Translations under genes and position numbers: made by a program
NCBI GenBank assembly: GCA_002709695.1
Contig: PAQF01000086.1
Location: 1 to 38,515, forward strand
Length of the DNA stretch: 38,515 bases
DNA from: Candidatus Poribacteria bacterium
GTDB taxonomy: Bacteria > Poribacteria > WGA-4E > UBA9662
Reading direction: 5' to 3'
Notes under the pieces: model-generated
Seen by the model: only the letters and a program-made list of their open reading frames with translations
The model's database searches: none
What the model was told of the DNA's origin: nothing
Shown here: one piece after another, positions 16,253 to 24,334 of the stretch
Position numbering within the stretch: the first letter of the stretch is position 1
How the letters are laid out: every line of letters starts with the position of its first letter

Positions 16253-17341
16253 CTAATTTGCTGTGCATGTTTCAAGCACTTTCAAGATTTCGTTGTCTGG
16301 TATATCTGTTCGCGTCGTTACTTTCCCTATGCCTTCTATCAAAATGAGTTTTAATTTTCCATGATTTGCTTTTTTGTCAAGATACATTGCCTCAAGAAAT
16401 GTTTGAGGTTGAATTCGAGGGATATGAATCGAAAGACCTGCCTTTTGTAACAGTGTATTTTGCCGATCTAGTTCAGAAGGAGCAAGCATTCCAAGGTTAA
16501 CTGAAAGTTGTGCAGCGCAGTTCATTCCGACAGCAACTGCTTCTCCATGTCGAAAGGTATTATAGTCGGTAAGAACTTCCAGTGCATGGGCAAAAGTGTG
16601 GCCGTAGTTTAAGGTCGATCGAAGCCCGCTTTCTTTCTCATCATTTTCGACTACGTATGCTTTGTTAGCACAAGATTCTGCAATAATCTCAATTACAACT
16701 TCAGGAACGATACGCAGGATTTTCGCTAGATTCTTTTCAATTAAGTTGAACAGGGGTTTGTCCATGATAACACCATGTTTTATTATCTCGACTAAGCCAG
16801 ATACAATGTCACGCTTAGTCAAACTATGCAGGGTATCTACGTCAATCAATACTGAGCTAGGTTGATGAAATGCACCTACCATATTTTTCCCTTTAGGGTG
16901 ATTGATGGCGGTTTTACCTCCTATACTGGCATCAACTTGAGCTAGTAGTGTGGTTGGAACTTGAATCCATGAGATGCCTCGCATAAAGGTTGCGGCGACA
17001 AAACCACTTAAGTCTCCAATCATACCACCGCCGAATGCAATTAAAGTTGAACTTCGATCCATCTGATGGTCGATTAAGGCGTCGTGGATTTTGCTGAACC
17101 AAGTTAGTGATTTGTTTTCCTCACCTGGAGGTACTTGGATCATCCGAACGTCAAACTTAAAGTCTTTGAGACTCTTTAATACAATATCGCCGTATTGTTT
17201 ACTAACAAACTCATCTGTGATAACGGCAATTTTGTTAGACTTTGTTTCAGGCTTGATCCATTGGCCAAGATTGCCTAAAATGTTTTGATCGATAGTAATT
17301 GAATAGCTGTGCTGGTCAAGGTTGAGGTGGACTGCTCGCAC
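16253..17341 (-). CDS. aroB: 3-dehydroquinate synthase
   Basis: AroB makes 3-dehydroquinate from DAHP using NAD+ and a divalent metal. The central run [21 protein letters not shown] binds NAD+. [19 protein letters not shown] and [12 protein letters not shown] carry metal and substrate residues, and [11 protein letters not shown] supplies a further metal His. The frame is open back to 17401, inside aroK. The GTG at 17341 (VRAVHLNL) gives 362 residues, the normal family size, and overlaps aroK by 26 bases, so I prefer it. The exact start remains uncertain among upstream codons. Confidence 0.93.
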   Translation of the reverse strand: MRAVHLNLDQHSYSITIDQNILGNLGQWIKPETKSNKIAVITDEFVSKQYGDIVLKSLKDFKFDVRMIQVPPGEENKSLTWFSKIHDALIDHQMDRSSTLIAFGGGMIGDLSGFVAATFMRGISWIQVPTTLLAQVDASIGGKTAINHPKGKNMVGAFHQPSSVLIDVDTLHSLTKRDIVSGLVEIIKHGVIMDKPLFNLIEKNLAKILRIVPEVVIEIIAESCANKAYVVENDEKESGLRSTLNYGHTFAHALEVLTDYNTFRHGEAVAVGMNCAAQLSVNLGMLAPSELDRQNTLLQKAGLSIHIPRIQPQTFLEAMYLDKKANHGKLKLILIEGIGKVTTRTDIPDNEILKVLETCTAN

Positions 17342-17840
17342 TTTGATAGATCCCAATAATTTGGTTCGTGACCTCTTCAATCGATGAATTTGTTGTTTCA
17401 ATCTGATGTTCTATACGTTGGTATTGAACTTGGCGTGTTTGAAGAAGCTGTCGGATTTTGTTGGGTGGATTGGGACCTTTCAACAAGGGGCGGTGGCTAT
17501 CGTCTTTGATACGCTCAAAGATCTCTTCTGGCGTTGCTTTCAGACAAAAAAGCAACCCGTTTTCTTGAAGGAGATTTAGGTTCTCAGTACGAAGAACAAC
17601 CCCTCCACCAGTCGAAATGACATGGTTTGTGTATTTGGAAGCCTTGCGTACTGCTGCGTTTTCAAGATTTCGGAAATAATCTTCTCCATATCGATCAAAA
17701 ATTTTTCCAATGATCATTTGGTTGTCAGTTTCCACGATCGTATCAGTGTCAACTATAGACATCTGCAATTTCTCTGAAATTCGCTGGCCAACGGAGGTCT
17801 TCCCCGTCCCCATAAACCCAAGTAAAACAATGTTTAACAT
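17316..17840 (-). CDS. aroK: shikimate kinase
   Basis: This 174-residue kinase phosphorylates shikimate with ATP. The Walker A loop GFMGTGKT covers residues 8-15. DTD near residue 36 binds substrate, and STGGGVVLR is the shikimate-binding Gly-rich loop. KDDSHRPLLKG is the lid with its conserved Arg. It is the first gene of a seven-gene minus-strand run (aroK-aroB-aroQ-dapA-like-efp-accB-accC). A well-formed promoter ends about 20 bases before the ATG. Confidence 0.95.
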   Translation of the reverse strand: MLNIVLLGFMGTGKTSVGQRISEKLQMSIVDTDTIVETDNQMIIGKIFDRYGEDYFRNLENAAVRKASKYTNHVISTGGGVVLRTENLNLLQENGLLFCLKATPEEIFERIKDDSHRPLLKGPNPPNKIRQLLQTRQVQYQRIEHQIETTNSSIEEVTNQIIGIYQSASSPPQP

Positions 17841-17860
17841 GCAATGTTCCTATTGCAAAA

Positions 17861-17889
17861 AGTATACACAGGCGTTCTGAAATTGTAAA
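17861..17889 (-). promoter_or_regulatory. promoter of the aro-efp-acc gene run
   Basis: On the minus strand TTTACA (bases 17889-17884) and TATACT (17866-17861) are separated by exactly 17 bases; each box matches the sigma-70 consensus at 5 of 6 positions. Transcription would start near 17854, leaving a leader of only about 14 bases before aroK. Confidence 0.65.
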
Positions 17890-17960
17890 GCGTTTTAACT
17901 TCACTGCTGTTCCGATATTGCAACTGAGTTTTTTTTGTACCGTAATTTTCAATCAAGAAA

Positions 17961-17966
17961 TATAAT
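17961..17966 (+). promoter_or_regulatory. candidate -10 box for lpxA
   Basis: A perfect TATAAT stands 60 bases before lpxA. The best -35 candidate, TTGTAC at 17935-17940, leaves a 20-base spacer, which is too long, so the promoter is only partly supported. Confidence 0.35.
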
Positions 17967-18025
17967 ATGAATCAAGATATGCTGAAAGACGAAATTCAAA
18001 AACTTGGGAGTTAGGGGAATCTTGG

Positions 18026-18820
18026 ATGGCAAAAATTCATGAAACGGCTCTCGTTTCCCCAGAAGCAGTACTTGGAAACGACATTGAAATCGGTCCCTTT
18101 TCGATTATTGATGAATGTGTTAGGATTGGTGATAGAACCATCATCGGACCTCACGTACAGGTAGATCGTTGGACAACGATTGGGGAGGATTGTCAAGTCT
18201 TTTTCGGAAGCACCATCGGAAACCCGTCAAAAGACTTGAAGTATAAGAAAGGGGACCGAAGTTATGTTACAATAGGGGATCGGAATGTGTTACGGGAATA
18301 TGTTTCAGTTTCGAGGCCGACGGTTGCAGAGGAGTCGACTATTATTGGTGACGATAACCTTTTGATGAACTGGGTTAATATAGCGCACGATTCAGTCGTT
18401 GGCGACCGAACGATTATGGCGAATTTTGCTACGCTGGGAGGGCATGTTACTGTCGAAGATGATGTCCGAGTTGGGGCTCACGCTGCACTTCATCCCTTCA
18501 TTCGTGTTGGCAAGATGGCTATGGCTGGTGCTTGTTCAAAGTTTGTTCAGGATGTTCCTCCATTCACTGTGGCAGATGGTCACCCAGCTGTAGTTCGCGG
18601 GTTAAATATCGTGGGGATTCGTGCTTCAAAAATCAATCCACTGTCTGCGCTTTCAAGTGATACAATCAGCCAGCTTAAAAAGGCGTATCGATTGCTCTTC
18701 CGTTCGAATATGGCTTTAACAAAAGCGATAGAAAAAGTCCGAAGTGAGCTTGATCCTAACGAAGAAGTGCAATATTTGCTTAACTTTATCGAAAAAAGCC
18801 AGCGTGGGGTTGGCGTATAG
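18026..18820 (+). CDS. lpxA: UDP-N-acetylglucosamine acyltransferase, first enzyme of lipid A synthesis
   Basis: LpxA transfers a 3-hydroxyacyl chain from ACP to UDP-GlcNAc. The 264-residue length is standard. The N-terminal two thirds are hexapeptide repeats ([IV]G-D/G-x-x-x-I) forming the left-handed beta-helix. The catalytic His is H121 in WVNIAHDSVVGD, and VPPFTVADGHPAVVRGLNIVG is the substrate-binding end of the helix. The C-terminal third is helical, with YRLLFRSN as in the family. It stands alone here, convergent with the LarA-like gene, and other lpx genes must lie elsewhere. Its presence supports an outer membrane with lipid A. Confidence 0.92.
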   Translation: MAKIHETALVSPEAVLGNDIEIGPFSIIDECVRIGDRTIIGPHVQVDRWTTIGEDCQVFFGSTIGNPSKDLKYKKGDRSYVTIGDRNVLREYVSVSRPTVAEESTIIGDDNLLMNWVNIAHDSVVGDRTIMANFATLGGHVTVEDDVRVGAHAALHPFIRVGKMAMAGACSKFVQDVPPFTVADGHPAVVRGLNIVGIRASKINPLSALSSDTISQLKKAYRLLFRSNMALTKAIEKVRSELDPNEEVQYLLNFIEKSQRGVGV

Positions 18821-18881
18821 AAAAAAACATTCTTCAAGATGTTGATCTGGAAGATGATGTAGTAACGAAAAACAGAAACAT

Positions 18882-18910
18882 CCTACTCTTCTGCCAGCTA
18901 GAGGAGTAGG
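18882..18910 (-). terminator. hairpin terminator, best read for the minus-strand gene
   Basis: A 10-base stem (CCTACTCTTC at 18882-18891 with GAGGAGTAGG at 18901-18910) contains one mismatch or wobble and a 9-base loop. On the minus strand it is followed by a T-rich tail (bases 18880-18865), so it would terminate the LarA-like transcript. On the plus strand no T-run follows. Confidence 0.5.
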
Positions 18911-18986
18911 TCATCCACTTAAGTTCTTGTTTAGCATGCCAGTGTGATATTTCTCAGGATGCGTGAGCCTATAATTCTGAAAGAAG

Positions 18987-20255
18987 TTATGATCCTTTTG
19001 CAATCCAAAGCCCTTGTGCTGGGTTGCTAATAAAGAATAATTCGTTATTAAATCCACCAGTTAATTGCTCAATATTAAATTTGGACATTACCTGGTTAAC
19101 ATCTGCCCATTCGTATCCAACACTTTCAATTTCTTCTCTTGATAGTTCTGAAGTTGCATAGGTTACTCGAAACCGTCCATCGGATGTTCCGTGAATTAGA
19201 TGTGCAGCTGCCGACAGATTAGCCTGTAGATCTTCGTTCTCTAAGACCTGTTGCAATGTTGTTTCTGTACCTGAGTAACCATATTTTCGGATTAAATAAT
19301 CAATCTCCGGATCTTCGCCGAATTCTTTTAGGCCTGGTGCAACGATAATTAACTCACCATTATCTGATATAGCCATACGAGTGCGGTAGATTGCTTTGTT
19401 GCCCAACCATGTGCTCTTAAACTCTATCGGATCGAGATAAACAACAACTTGATTGAGCGGTTTCTCGAGCCAATCGATGTTGACCGTTTGACTAAGCTTA
19501 GCAGCTTTTTCAAATGTTTGGTGGTCGTTACCAGCGAAGAGCCCCCGCATGATCGTTTTACCTGATTTTGAAGTTTCCATAACTGTCATTATATAAATAA
19601 TACCAATCTTTTTTAAGAAATTGTTGTGAGCGTAGTTGAAAATTTGACGGACTGATGTGTTTGTTTGGCCGAGCAATCGTTCAATTCCATCGGCTGCTCC
19701 AAGGAAGTGGGATTTATTGATCATTTCTTGCCCTCCAGTGCCAATCAAAACGTTTTTGAAGCCATTTGCCATACCAGCGACCTCGTGTGGTATAACTTGC
19801 CCAATTGATAATATAAGATCATACCCGCCTTCTATAATTCGTTGATTAACGGCAACAGAAATGTCATAGTCAACTTTTCCATCGGAAACTTCACTAACTA
19901 AATCGGATGGTATTTCGCCTAGTGGAGATAAACCTGTTCGCCAATTGTGATCGTAATAGCTAGCTTGGTTAAGATCACCAAACATTGTTTTAATTTGGCT
20001 CTTTGTCATGGGAGTATGTGTACCAATTGCGGGTAGGATATCAAACTGATTCCCTTTTGTTTCCGACCATATTTGATAAAGAATCTTGGTTAATTCTCCT
20101 GCGTTTGATGGCAAACGTGTGATATCAGGAGGAACTACTAGAATTTTTCCACCGATTCCACTCAATTGATTTAATAGCAGATCATGCAAAAGTTCACATT
20201 TCTTTTCTGTGGTGATTACGGCGTTTGGGTTGCCATAAGCAAGGTATGTTGCCAT
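18987..20255 (-). CDS. LarA-like (DUF2088) protein, nickel-pincer racemase superfamily
   Basis: This 422-residue protein belongs to the LarA superfamily, which includes lactate racemase and other 2-hydroxy-acid racemases or epimerases that use a nickel-pincer nucleotide. VPPDITRLPSNAGELT and IGTHTPMT match the conserved DxTRxxP and GTHxPMT segments, and PHEVAGMANGFKNVLIG aligns with the cofactor-site region. The substrate cannot be inferred; recent work shows this superfamily is diverse. I chose the ATG at 20255, which has AGAAAGGG about 9 bases upstream, over one at 20285 that lies inside the preceding gene. It follows the deoxyhypusine-synthase-like gene by 7 bases. larB, larC and larE, which build the cofactor, are not in this window. 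Confidence 0.85.
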   Translation of the reverse strand: MATYLAYGNPNAVITTEKKCELLHDLLLNQLSGIGGKILVVPPDITRLPSNAGELTKILYQIWSETKGNQFDILPAIGTHTPMTKSQIKTMFGDLNQASYYDHNWRTGLSPLGEIPSDLVSEVSDGKVDYDISVAVNQRIIEGGYDLILSIGQVIPHEVAGMANGFKNVLIGTGGQEMINKSHFLGAADGIERLLGQTNTSVRQIFNYAHNNFLKKIGIIYIMTVMETSKSGKTIMRGLFAGNDHQTFEKAAKLSQTVNIDWLEKPLNQVVVYLDPIEFKSTWLGNKAIYRTRMAISDNGELIIVAPGLKEFGEDPEIDYLIRKYGYSGTETTLQQVLENEDLQANLSAAAHLIHGTSDGRFRVTYATSELSREEIESVGYEWADVNQVMSKFNIEQLTGGFNNELFFISNPAQGLWIAKGS

Positions 20256-20262
20256 AAAGTCA

Positions 20263-21246
20263 CTACCCTTTCTGCAGCGCAGCAATTAGCAAATTATATA
20301 GTTTCGGTATAGTTCGATCAAAGTCACCAGAAACATGATAACTCTCACCGCCGTCCTTGATCGTCCGAACAAGAATCGTCTTTTTCGGACGGTGGTAGTA
20401 ATGTGCTTCTTTAGGACTTCCTTCATCGCGAAAATCGCGAAAATCGATGAGATCGAAATTTGCAGTTAGAAAGTTTCGAATCTCTTCATTTCTTTGATGA
20501 GCAACATTTCGTGCCATAGATAAACTTTTTAGATAAACCTCTGGTCCCATAACAGCGGAACCTAGGTTTAGAAAGACACCGCCTTCTAATTTCGAGACAG
20601 TATGGACAAAACGAAGAAAATCCTGTCCGGTTGTATATCCCATAGCAGCATAATCTGCCGATGGATGCTGATCGATGATATCGTAACCAATTCCTTTATG
20701 AACAGTGATAGGGATATTTAGCCGATATGCGGCGGCGAAGATGCTCAGTTCTCGGTGCATAAACTGGATTTTCTCTTCACCAGTTTGAATAAGTCGTCCA
20801 ACGGATTCGCCGTAACCAATTTTGTCATGGTATCCACGAATAATTGCTTCGTTTAAATACTTCCCAGTTTCTTCCCAATTTCCGAATTTACCATCCCATA
20901 TATAGCGTTCTACGTCCTCTAGAGTGGAACCGATTAGTGCGATCTCAAAATCATGAATGGCTACTGCACCATTAGTTGCAAGGTGGGTGAGCATTCCTTT
21001 TTCCATTAAGTCGATAATGAAACGTGAATTGCCTCGGCGCATGACATGCGCACCCATCATCCATATGATCGGTTTCTGGTTATGATAAGCTTCCAGAATA
21101 GCTGCTACGATAGGATACAAATATTCGTTTTCGTAGGGTGGAACTTCAGAATCTAACTGATAGATATCATCCACACCCATCTTGTGTTCTCGTTCGGCAA
21201 GTGGGCGGATCTCCATCTCAGATCTGTCAAATATAAGATCATTCAC
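20263..21246 (-). CDS. deoxyhypusine-synthase-like protein
   Basis: This 327-residue protein has the deoxyhypusine synthase fold signature: GAHVMRRGNSRFIIDLMEKG (about 65-84), THLATNGAVAIHDFEIALIG (about 87-106), then GKFGNWEETGKYLNEAI and VFLNLGSAVMGPEVYL, segments that bind NAD+ in the eukaryotic enzyme. The catalytic WGK motif that carries the lysine adding the butylamine group to eIF5A is not evident; the matching region reads YYHRPKKTILVR. Bacteria have EF-P, not eIF5A, so the true substrate is another amine or unknown. The spacing of 7 bases to the LarA-like gene argues for a joint role. Confidence 0.8.
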   Translation of the reverse strand: MNDLIFDRSEMEIRPLAEREHKMGVDDIYQLDSEVPPYENEYLYPIVAAILEAYHNQKPIIWMMGAHVMRRGNSRFIIDLMEKGMLTHLATNGAVAIHDFEIALIGSTLEDVERYIWDGKFGNWEETGKYLNEAIIRGYHDKIGYGESVGRLIQTGEEKIQFMHRELSIFAAAYRLNIPITVHKGIGYDIIDQHPSADYAAMGYTTGQDFLRFVHTVSKLEGGVFLNLGSAVMGPEVYLKSLSMARNVAHQRNEEIRNFLTANFDLIDFRDFRDEGSPKEAHYYHRPKKTILVRTIKDGGESYHVSGDFDRTIPKLYNLLIAALQKG

Positions 21247-21273
21247 GTGTGTTTATCTAAACCTCATTTCTCG

Positions 21274-21279
21274 ATTATA
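21274..21279 (-). promoter_or_regulatory. extended -10 promoter of the DHS-like/LarA-like pair
   Basis: On the minus strand TATAAT (bases 21279-21274) is directly preceded by TGA, an extended -10. No strong -35 is seen. The start would lie near 21267, about 20 bases before the ATG at 21246. Confidence 0.5.
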
Positions 21280-21324
21280 TCAGAAAAATACAATATCTTT
21301 TATGAAAACTGAATCTGCATTTTC

Positions 21325-21353
21325 TTGTTTCATTGTAATGCTTTTGGTATAAT
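21325..21353 (+). promoter_or_regulatory. promoter of the DUF1232 gene
   Basis: TTGTTT at 21325-21330 and a perfect TATAAT at 21348-21353 are 17 bases apart, and TGG before the -10 box adds an extended element. It is divergent from the promoter of the DHS-like gene. Confidence 0.6.
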
Positions 21354-21419
21354 CAATTTTACAGGAAAGTACTGGTTTGAACATATATTTATTTGAGTTA
21401 TGAGAAAGGTGCGCTTCCC

Positions 21420-21749
21420 ATGAACTCAGCAAGTAAGATATTTCGTTTTGTCCGGTTTTTGCTTCACTTGCCACGGTTTGTTAAGTTGGCTGTACGTTTG
21501 TTTGTTGATTCACGTGTACCAATCCATCGAAAGGCAATTCTAGTCTTAACGGAGTTGATTGCAGTGATGTTTGCTATTGTTTATTTTGTTTTTCCCTTGG
21601 ATTTTGATTTCTTGCCTGTTATTGGTAAACTAGATGATCTCTTGCTTGCCTTGTTTCTTATATCTGCACCAGGTGTTTGGTTATTCGTAAAATTATGTCC
21701 CCAACCTATTGTTCTGGAACATGTTAGACAATTGGCAAATGAGAGATAG
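21420..21749 (+). CDS. DUF1232 (YkvA-like) small membrane protein
   Basis: This 109-residue protein has the DUF1232 core: DSRVPIHRKAILVLTELIAV, then YFVFPLDFDFLPVIGKLDDL with the conserved P-D...P..G.LDD pattern, and a following hydrophobic helix. Two membrane segments are likely, about residues 38-58 and 68-88. The family's role is unknown. The ATG at 21420 is preceded by AAAGGTG at about 9-10 bases; a TTG at 21393 would add nine residues without support. Confidence 0.75.
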   Translation: MNSASKIFRFVRFLLHLPRFVKLAVRLFVDSRVPIHRKAILVLTELIAVMFAIVYFVFPLDFDFLPVIGKLDDLLLALFLISAPGVWLFVKLCPQPIVLEHVRQLANER

Positions 21750-21945
21750 ATTTTAGTTTGCTCTCATGGCTAGATCTTCAGATTTTGTGATTTTGGTCAG
21801 GAAGCAGTTTATGTTTACATGTTCAATATTCTGTCTCCAACTGGTAAAAAGTAAGGTTGAGATAAATCTATTTCGTTAGTAAGATCACTATGATTCATTG
21901 TTCGATTTTGCAAACTTCAGCTTTGATACGAAAGGAATTTCATAA

Positions 21946-22566
21946 ATGACTTTAACTCCTCCAACCTCAGCATCAATCGTTTTCAACAACAAAGATTTGA
22001 GCAACTGGACACAACGAGATGGAGCCCCTGCTACGTGGGTAGTTGCTGATGGAGTGATGACTGTTGCTAGTGGGGATATTATGACCAAAGAATTATTCAC
22101 TGATTTTCGACTTCATTTGGAGTTTATGGTTCCTGATATGCCAGAAGCCAGTGGGCAAGCCAAGGGGAATAGCGGAGTCTTTCTGCAGGGTCGATACGAA
22201 ATTCAAGTCCTCGATTCATATGGTATCGAGGTACCAGGCAAAGGGGATTGTGGCGCGGTTTATAACCAATTTTCGCCGTTAGTCAATGCATGTAAATCTC
22301 CGCTAGAATGGCAAACATATGATGTTTTTTTTCGGGCGCCACGTTGTAATGAAGATAACCAAGTTATTGATTGTGCAAGGTTGACCGTACTTCAGAATGG
22401 AATTGTTATCCATAATAATGTCCAATTGCCGGGAGTTACTGGTGGTGCTATAGATCAGAATGTATGGGAGCCTGGACCATTATTATTACAAGATCACGGA
22501 GACTTGCTTAAATACCGTAATATATGGATTGAGTCGCTTCCTTTGGCAGGTTCAGATGAATATTAA
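21946..22566 (+). CDS. DUF1080 / 3-keto-disaccharide hydrolase domain protein
   Basis: This 206-residue protein has the DUF1080 jelly-roll: FNNKDLSNWTQRDG at the start, WVVADGVMTVASGDIMTKE, then GNSGVFLQGRYEIQVLDSYG, followed by CGAVYNQFSP and WQTYDVFFRAPR. The family includes 3-keto-disaccharide hydrolases and many glycan-binding proteins in Planctomycetes and Poribacteria. No signal peptide is seen, which is unusual because most are secreted. Two sugar isomerase-like genes follow in the same direction, so a sugar breakdown role is plausible. AGGAA before the ATG supports the start. Confidence 0.85.
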   Translation: MTLTPPTSASIVFNNKDLSNWTQRDGAPATWVVADGVMTVASGDIMTKELFTDFRLHLEFMVPDMPEASGQAKGNSGVFLQGRYEIQVLDSYGIEVPGKGDCGAVYNQFSPLVNACKSPLEWQTYDVFFRAPRCNEDNQVIDCARLTVLQNGIVIHNNVQLPGVTGGAIDQNVWEPGPLLLQDHGDLLKYRNIWIESLPLAGSDEY

Positions 22567-22614
22567 TTGGAAAATGATTTTGCGAAGAATACTGATGAAT
22601 GATGGGGTGAATTT

Positions 22615-23415
22615 ATGATGCGAAAAATTATGTTCACTAAACACTTGGAAGGCCTGGATATTCCACAGGTTATTGATGCTATCAAGTCGGTTGGAATTGA
22701 TGGCGCAGATCTTTGTGTTCGGCCAGGATACCCCGTAAATCCGGAAAATGCCAATACAGCATTGCCAGAAGCTGCTAAGCAGTTTGCTAGCCATGGTTTG
22801 TCAATTCCTCTTATTACTACCCCCGGAGATTTTCTTGATCCTGATCATGATGAAACAAAACGGGTTTATGCTGCTTGCCAAGAAGCAGGGGTTGAAAATA
22901 TCAAGATTGGATACTGGCAATGGAATTTGGATGATGGCGATTATTGGGCTAAGGTTGATCTATGTCGAAAGAAGCTTGAGGCCTTTGAGAAGTTATCAGA
23001 GGTACATCAGGTGCGAACATGCGTTCACAACCATTCTGGTTCGACGATGGGGCTGAATGCCTGTGGAGTAATGAACTTGGTTAAAGGATTTAATCCGGAG
23101 TACGTTGGTGTGTTTGCTGATCCTGGACATTTGTCCATTGTTGGTGAGCCTATTGATATGGCTATTGATATCGTCAAGGATTATCTCGCTGTAGTAGCGT
23201 TTAAAGATTTGATGCGTCGTCCAGGTGATCGTGGTTGCCGAGTCGTTCGAATGGGAACTGGCTTCGTCGATTGGGAAATGACAGTTCGTACCTTAAAGGG
23301 GATCCACTTCAACGGAGCAATCTGTTTCCATAGTGAATACGGGGGAGAACCTGTTGAAAGTGTGATTGATTTGGCTCGAATCGACGTTCGCTACATTCAG
23401 AATTTCCTTGAGTGA
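22615..23415 (+). CDS. sugar phosphate isomerase/epimerase-like TIM barrel protein (first copy)
   Basis: This 266-residue protein belongs to the AP-endonuclease-2/xylose-isomerase-like TIM barrel family (COG1082). Family patterns include IDGADLCVRPGYPV, VRTCVHNHSG (metal His), YVGVFADPGHL (metal Asp and His) and FHSEYGGEPV (metal Glu). Members act on sugars, inositols or keto acids and cannot be told apart by sequence alone. Two adjacent ATG codons (22615, 22618) are possible starts. It is followed 65 bases later by a second member of the family with clearly different sequence, so this is not a recent duplication. Confidence 0.82.
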   Translation: MMRKIMFTKHLEGLDIPQVIDAIKSVGIDGADLCVRPGYPVNPENANTALPEAAKQFASHGLSIPLITTPGDFLDPDHDETKRVYAACQEAGVENIKIGYWQWNLDDGDYWAKVDLCRKKLEAFEKLSEVHQVRTCVHNHSGSTMGLNACGVMNLVKGFNPEYVGVFADPGHLSIVGEPIDMAIDIVKDYLAVVAFKDLMRRPGDRGCRVVRMGTGFVDWEMTVRTLKGIHFNGAICFHSEYGGEPVESVIDLARIDVRYIQNFLE

Positions 23416-23480
23416 GTCAAAAGTCAAAGCTAGTGAGATCAAATCGTTTGTATCGAGCGGCTAAATTAGGAAACTGATTA

Positions 23481-24305
23481 ATGAGGTTGGGAGTTTCTAC
23501 ATATTCATACTGGCATTTTACGCCTGAGCGGGTAGAAGTTGAAACAGTAATCGACAAAGCAGCTGAACTAGATCTTGATGGGGTTGAAATATTGCATCGC
23601 CAGATGGCCTCTGAAGAAAAAAGCTACCTGCAAAATTTAAAACGTCGTGCTTTTATCCAAGGACTTGACCTTTATGCTTTATCCATTCATCAAGGTTTTG
23701 TGTTTCCTAATGCAGGCGAGCGGAATAAAAATGTAGATCATACCATTCATTGTATTGAATTGGCTTATGATCTCGGAATTCCAGCTATTCGCCTAAATTC
23801 AGGGCGGTGGGGTACGATTAAGTCATTCGATGAATTAATGCGACATGGTGGAAATGAGCCTGTCTTGCCTGGTTACACAGAGGATGATGCGTTTGATTGG
23901 ATTATAGAATCGATCGAAAAATGCCTTCCTTTTGCTGAAAAGAATGGTGTAATCCTTGGTCTTGAAAATCACTGGGGATTGACGAATTCTCCAAGGGGAG
24001 TGGATCGTATTGTGTCGGCAATTGATTCTGACTGGTTGATGGTGACCATGGATTGTGGCAATTTTCTTGATGAGCCTTACGAAAAGCTGGAACAGATTTC
24101 CTCTCAAGCTGTTTTAGTACATGCTAAAACCTACTATGGTGGTGGTGAGTGGTACACTCTTGAACTTGATTATGTGCGGATTGCTGATATTCTCAAAGAT
24201 GTTGGTTTTAATGGATATATTTCGCTTGAATTTGAGGGAAAGGCTGATGCTGACGTTGGGGTACCTAAAAGTGTGGCCTTACTTCGTAAAGCTTTTCAAC
24301 TATAA
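23481..24305 (+). CDS. sugar phosphate isomerase/epimerase-like TIM barrel protein (second copy)
   Basis: This 274-residue TIM barrel starts MRLGVSTYSYWHF and has the full metal set of the COG1082 family: Glu in GVILGLENHWG (about 155-165), Asp in LMVTMDCGNF, His in VLVHAKTYYG and Glu in ISLEFEGKAD. Together with the preceding paralog and the DUF1080 gene it forms a likely sugar-modification cluster, typical of oxidation at C3 of a sugar followed by epimerisation or cleavage. An oxidoreductase partner would be expected; the nearest in the window are the MDR gene and the SDR gene, both some distance away. Confidence 0.85.
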   Translation: MRLGVSTYSYWHFTPERVEVETVIDKAAELDLDGVEILHRQMASEEKSYLQNLKRRAFIQGLDLYALSIHQGFVFPNAGERNKNVDHTIHCIELAYDLGIPAIRLNSGRWGTIKSFDELMRHGGNEPVLPGYTEDDAFDWIIESIEKCLPFAEKNGVILGLENHWGLTNSPRGVDRIVSAIDSDWLMVTMDCGNFLDEPYEKLEQISSQAVLVHAKTYYGGGEWYTLELDYVRIADILKDVGFNGYISLEFEGKADADVGVPKSVALLRKAFQL

Positions 24306-24334
24306 TTTGGCCTTTAGGTTTTGGGGATTTGGCC

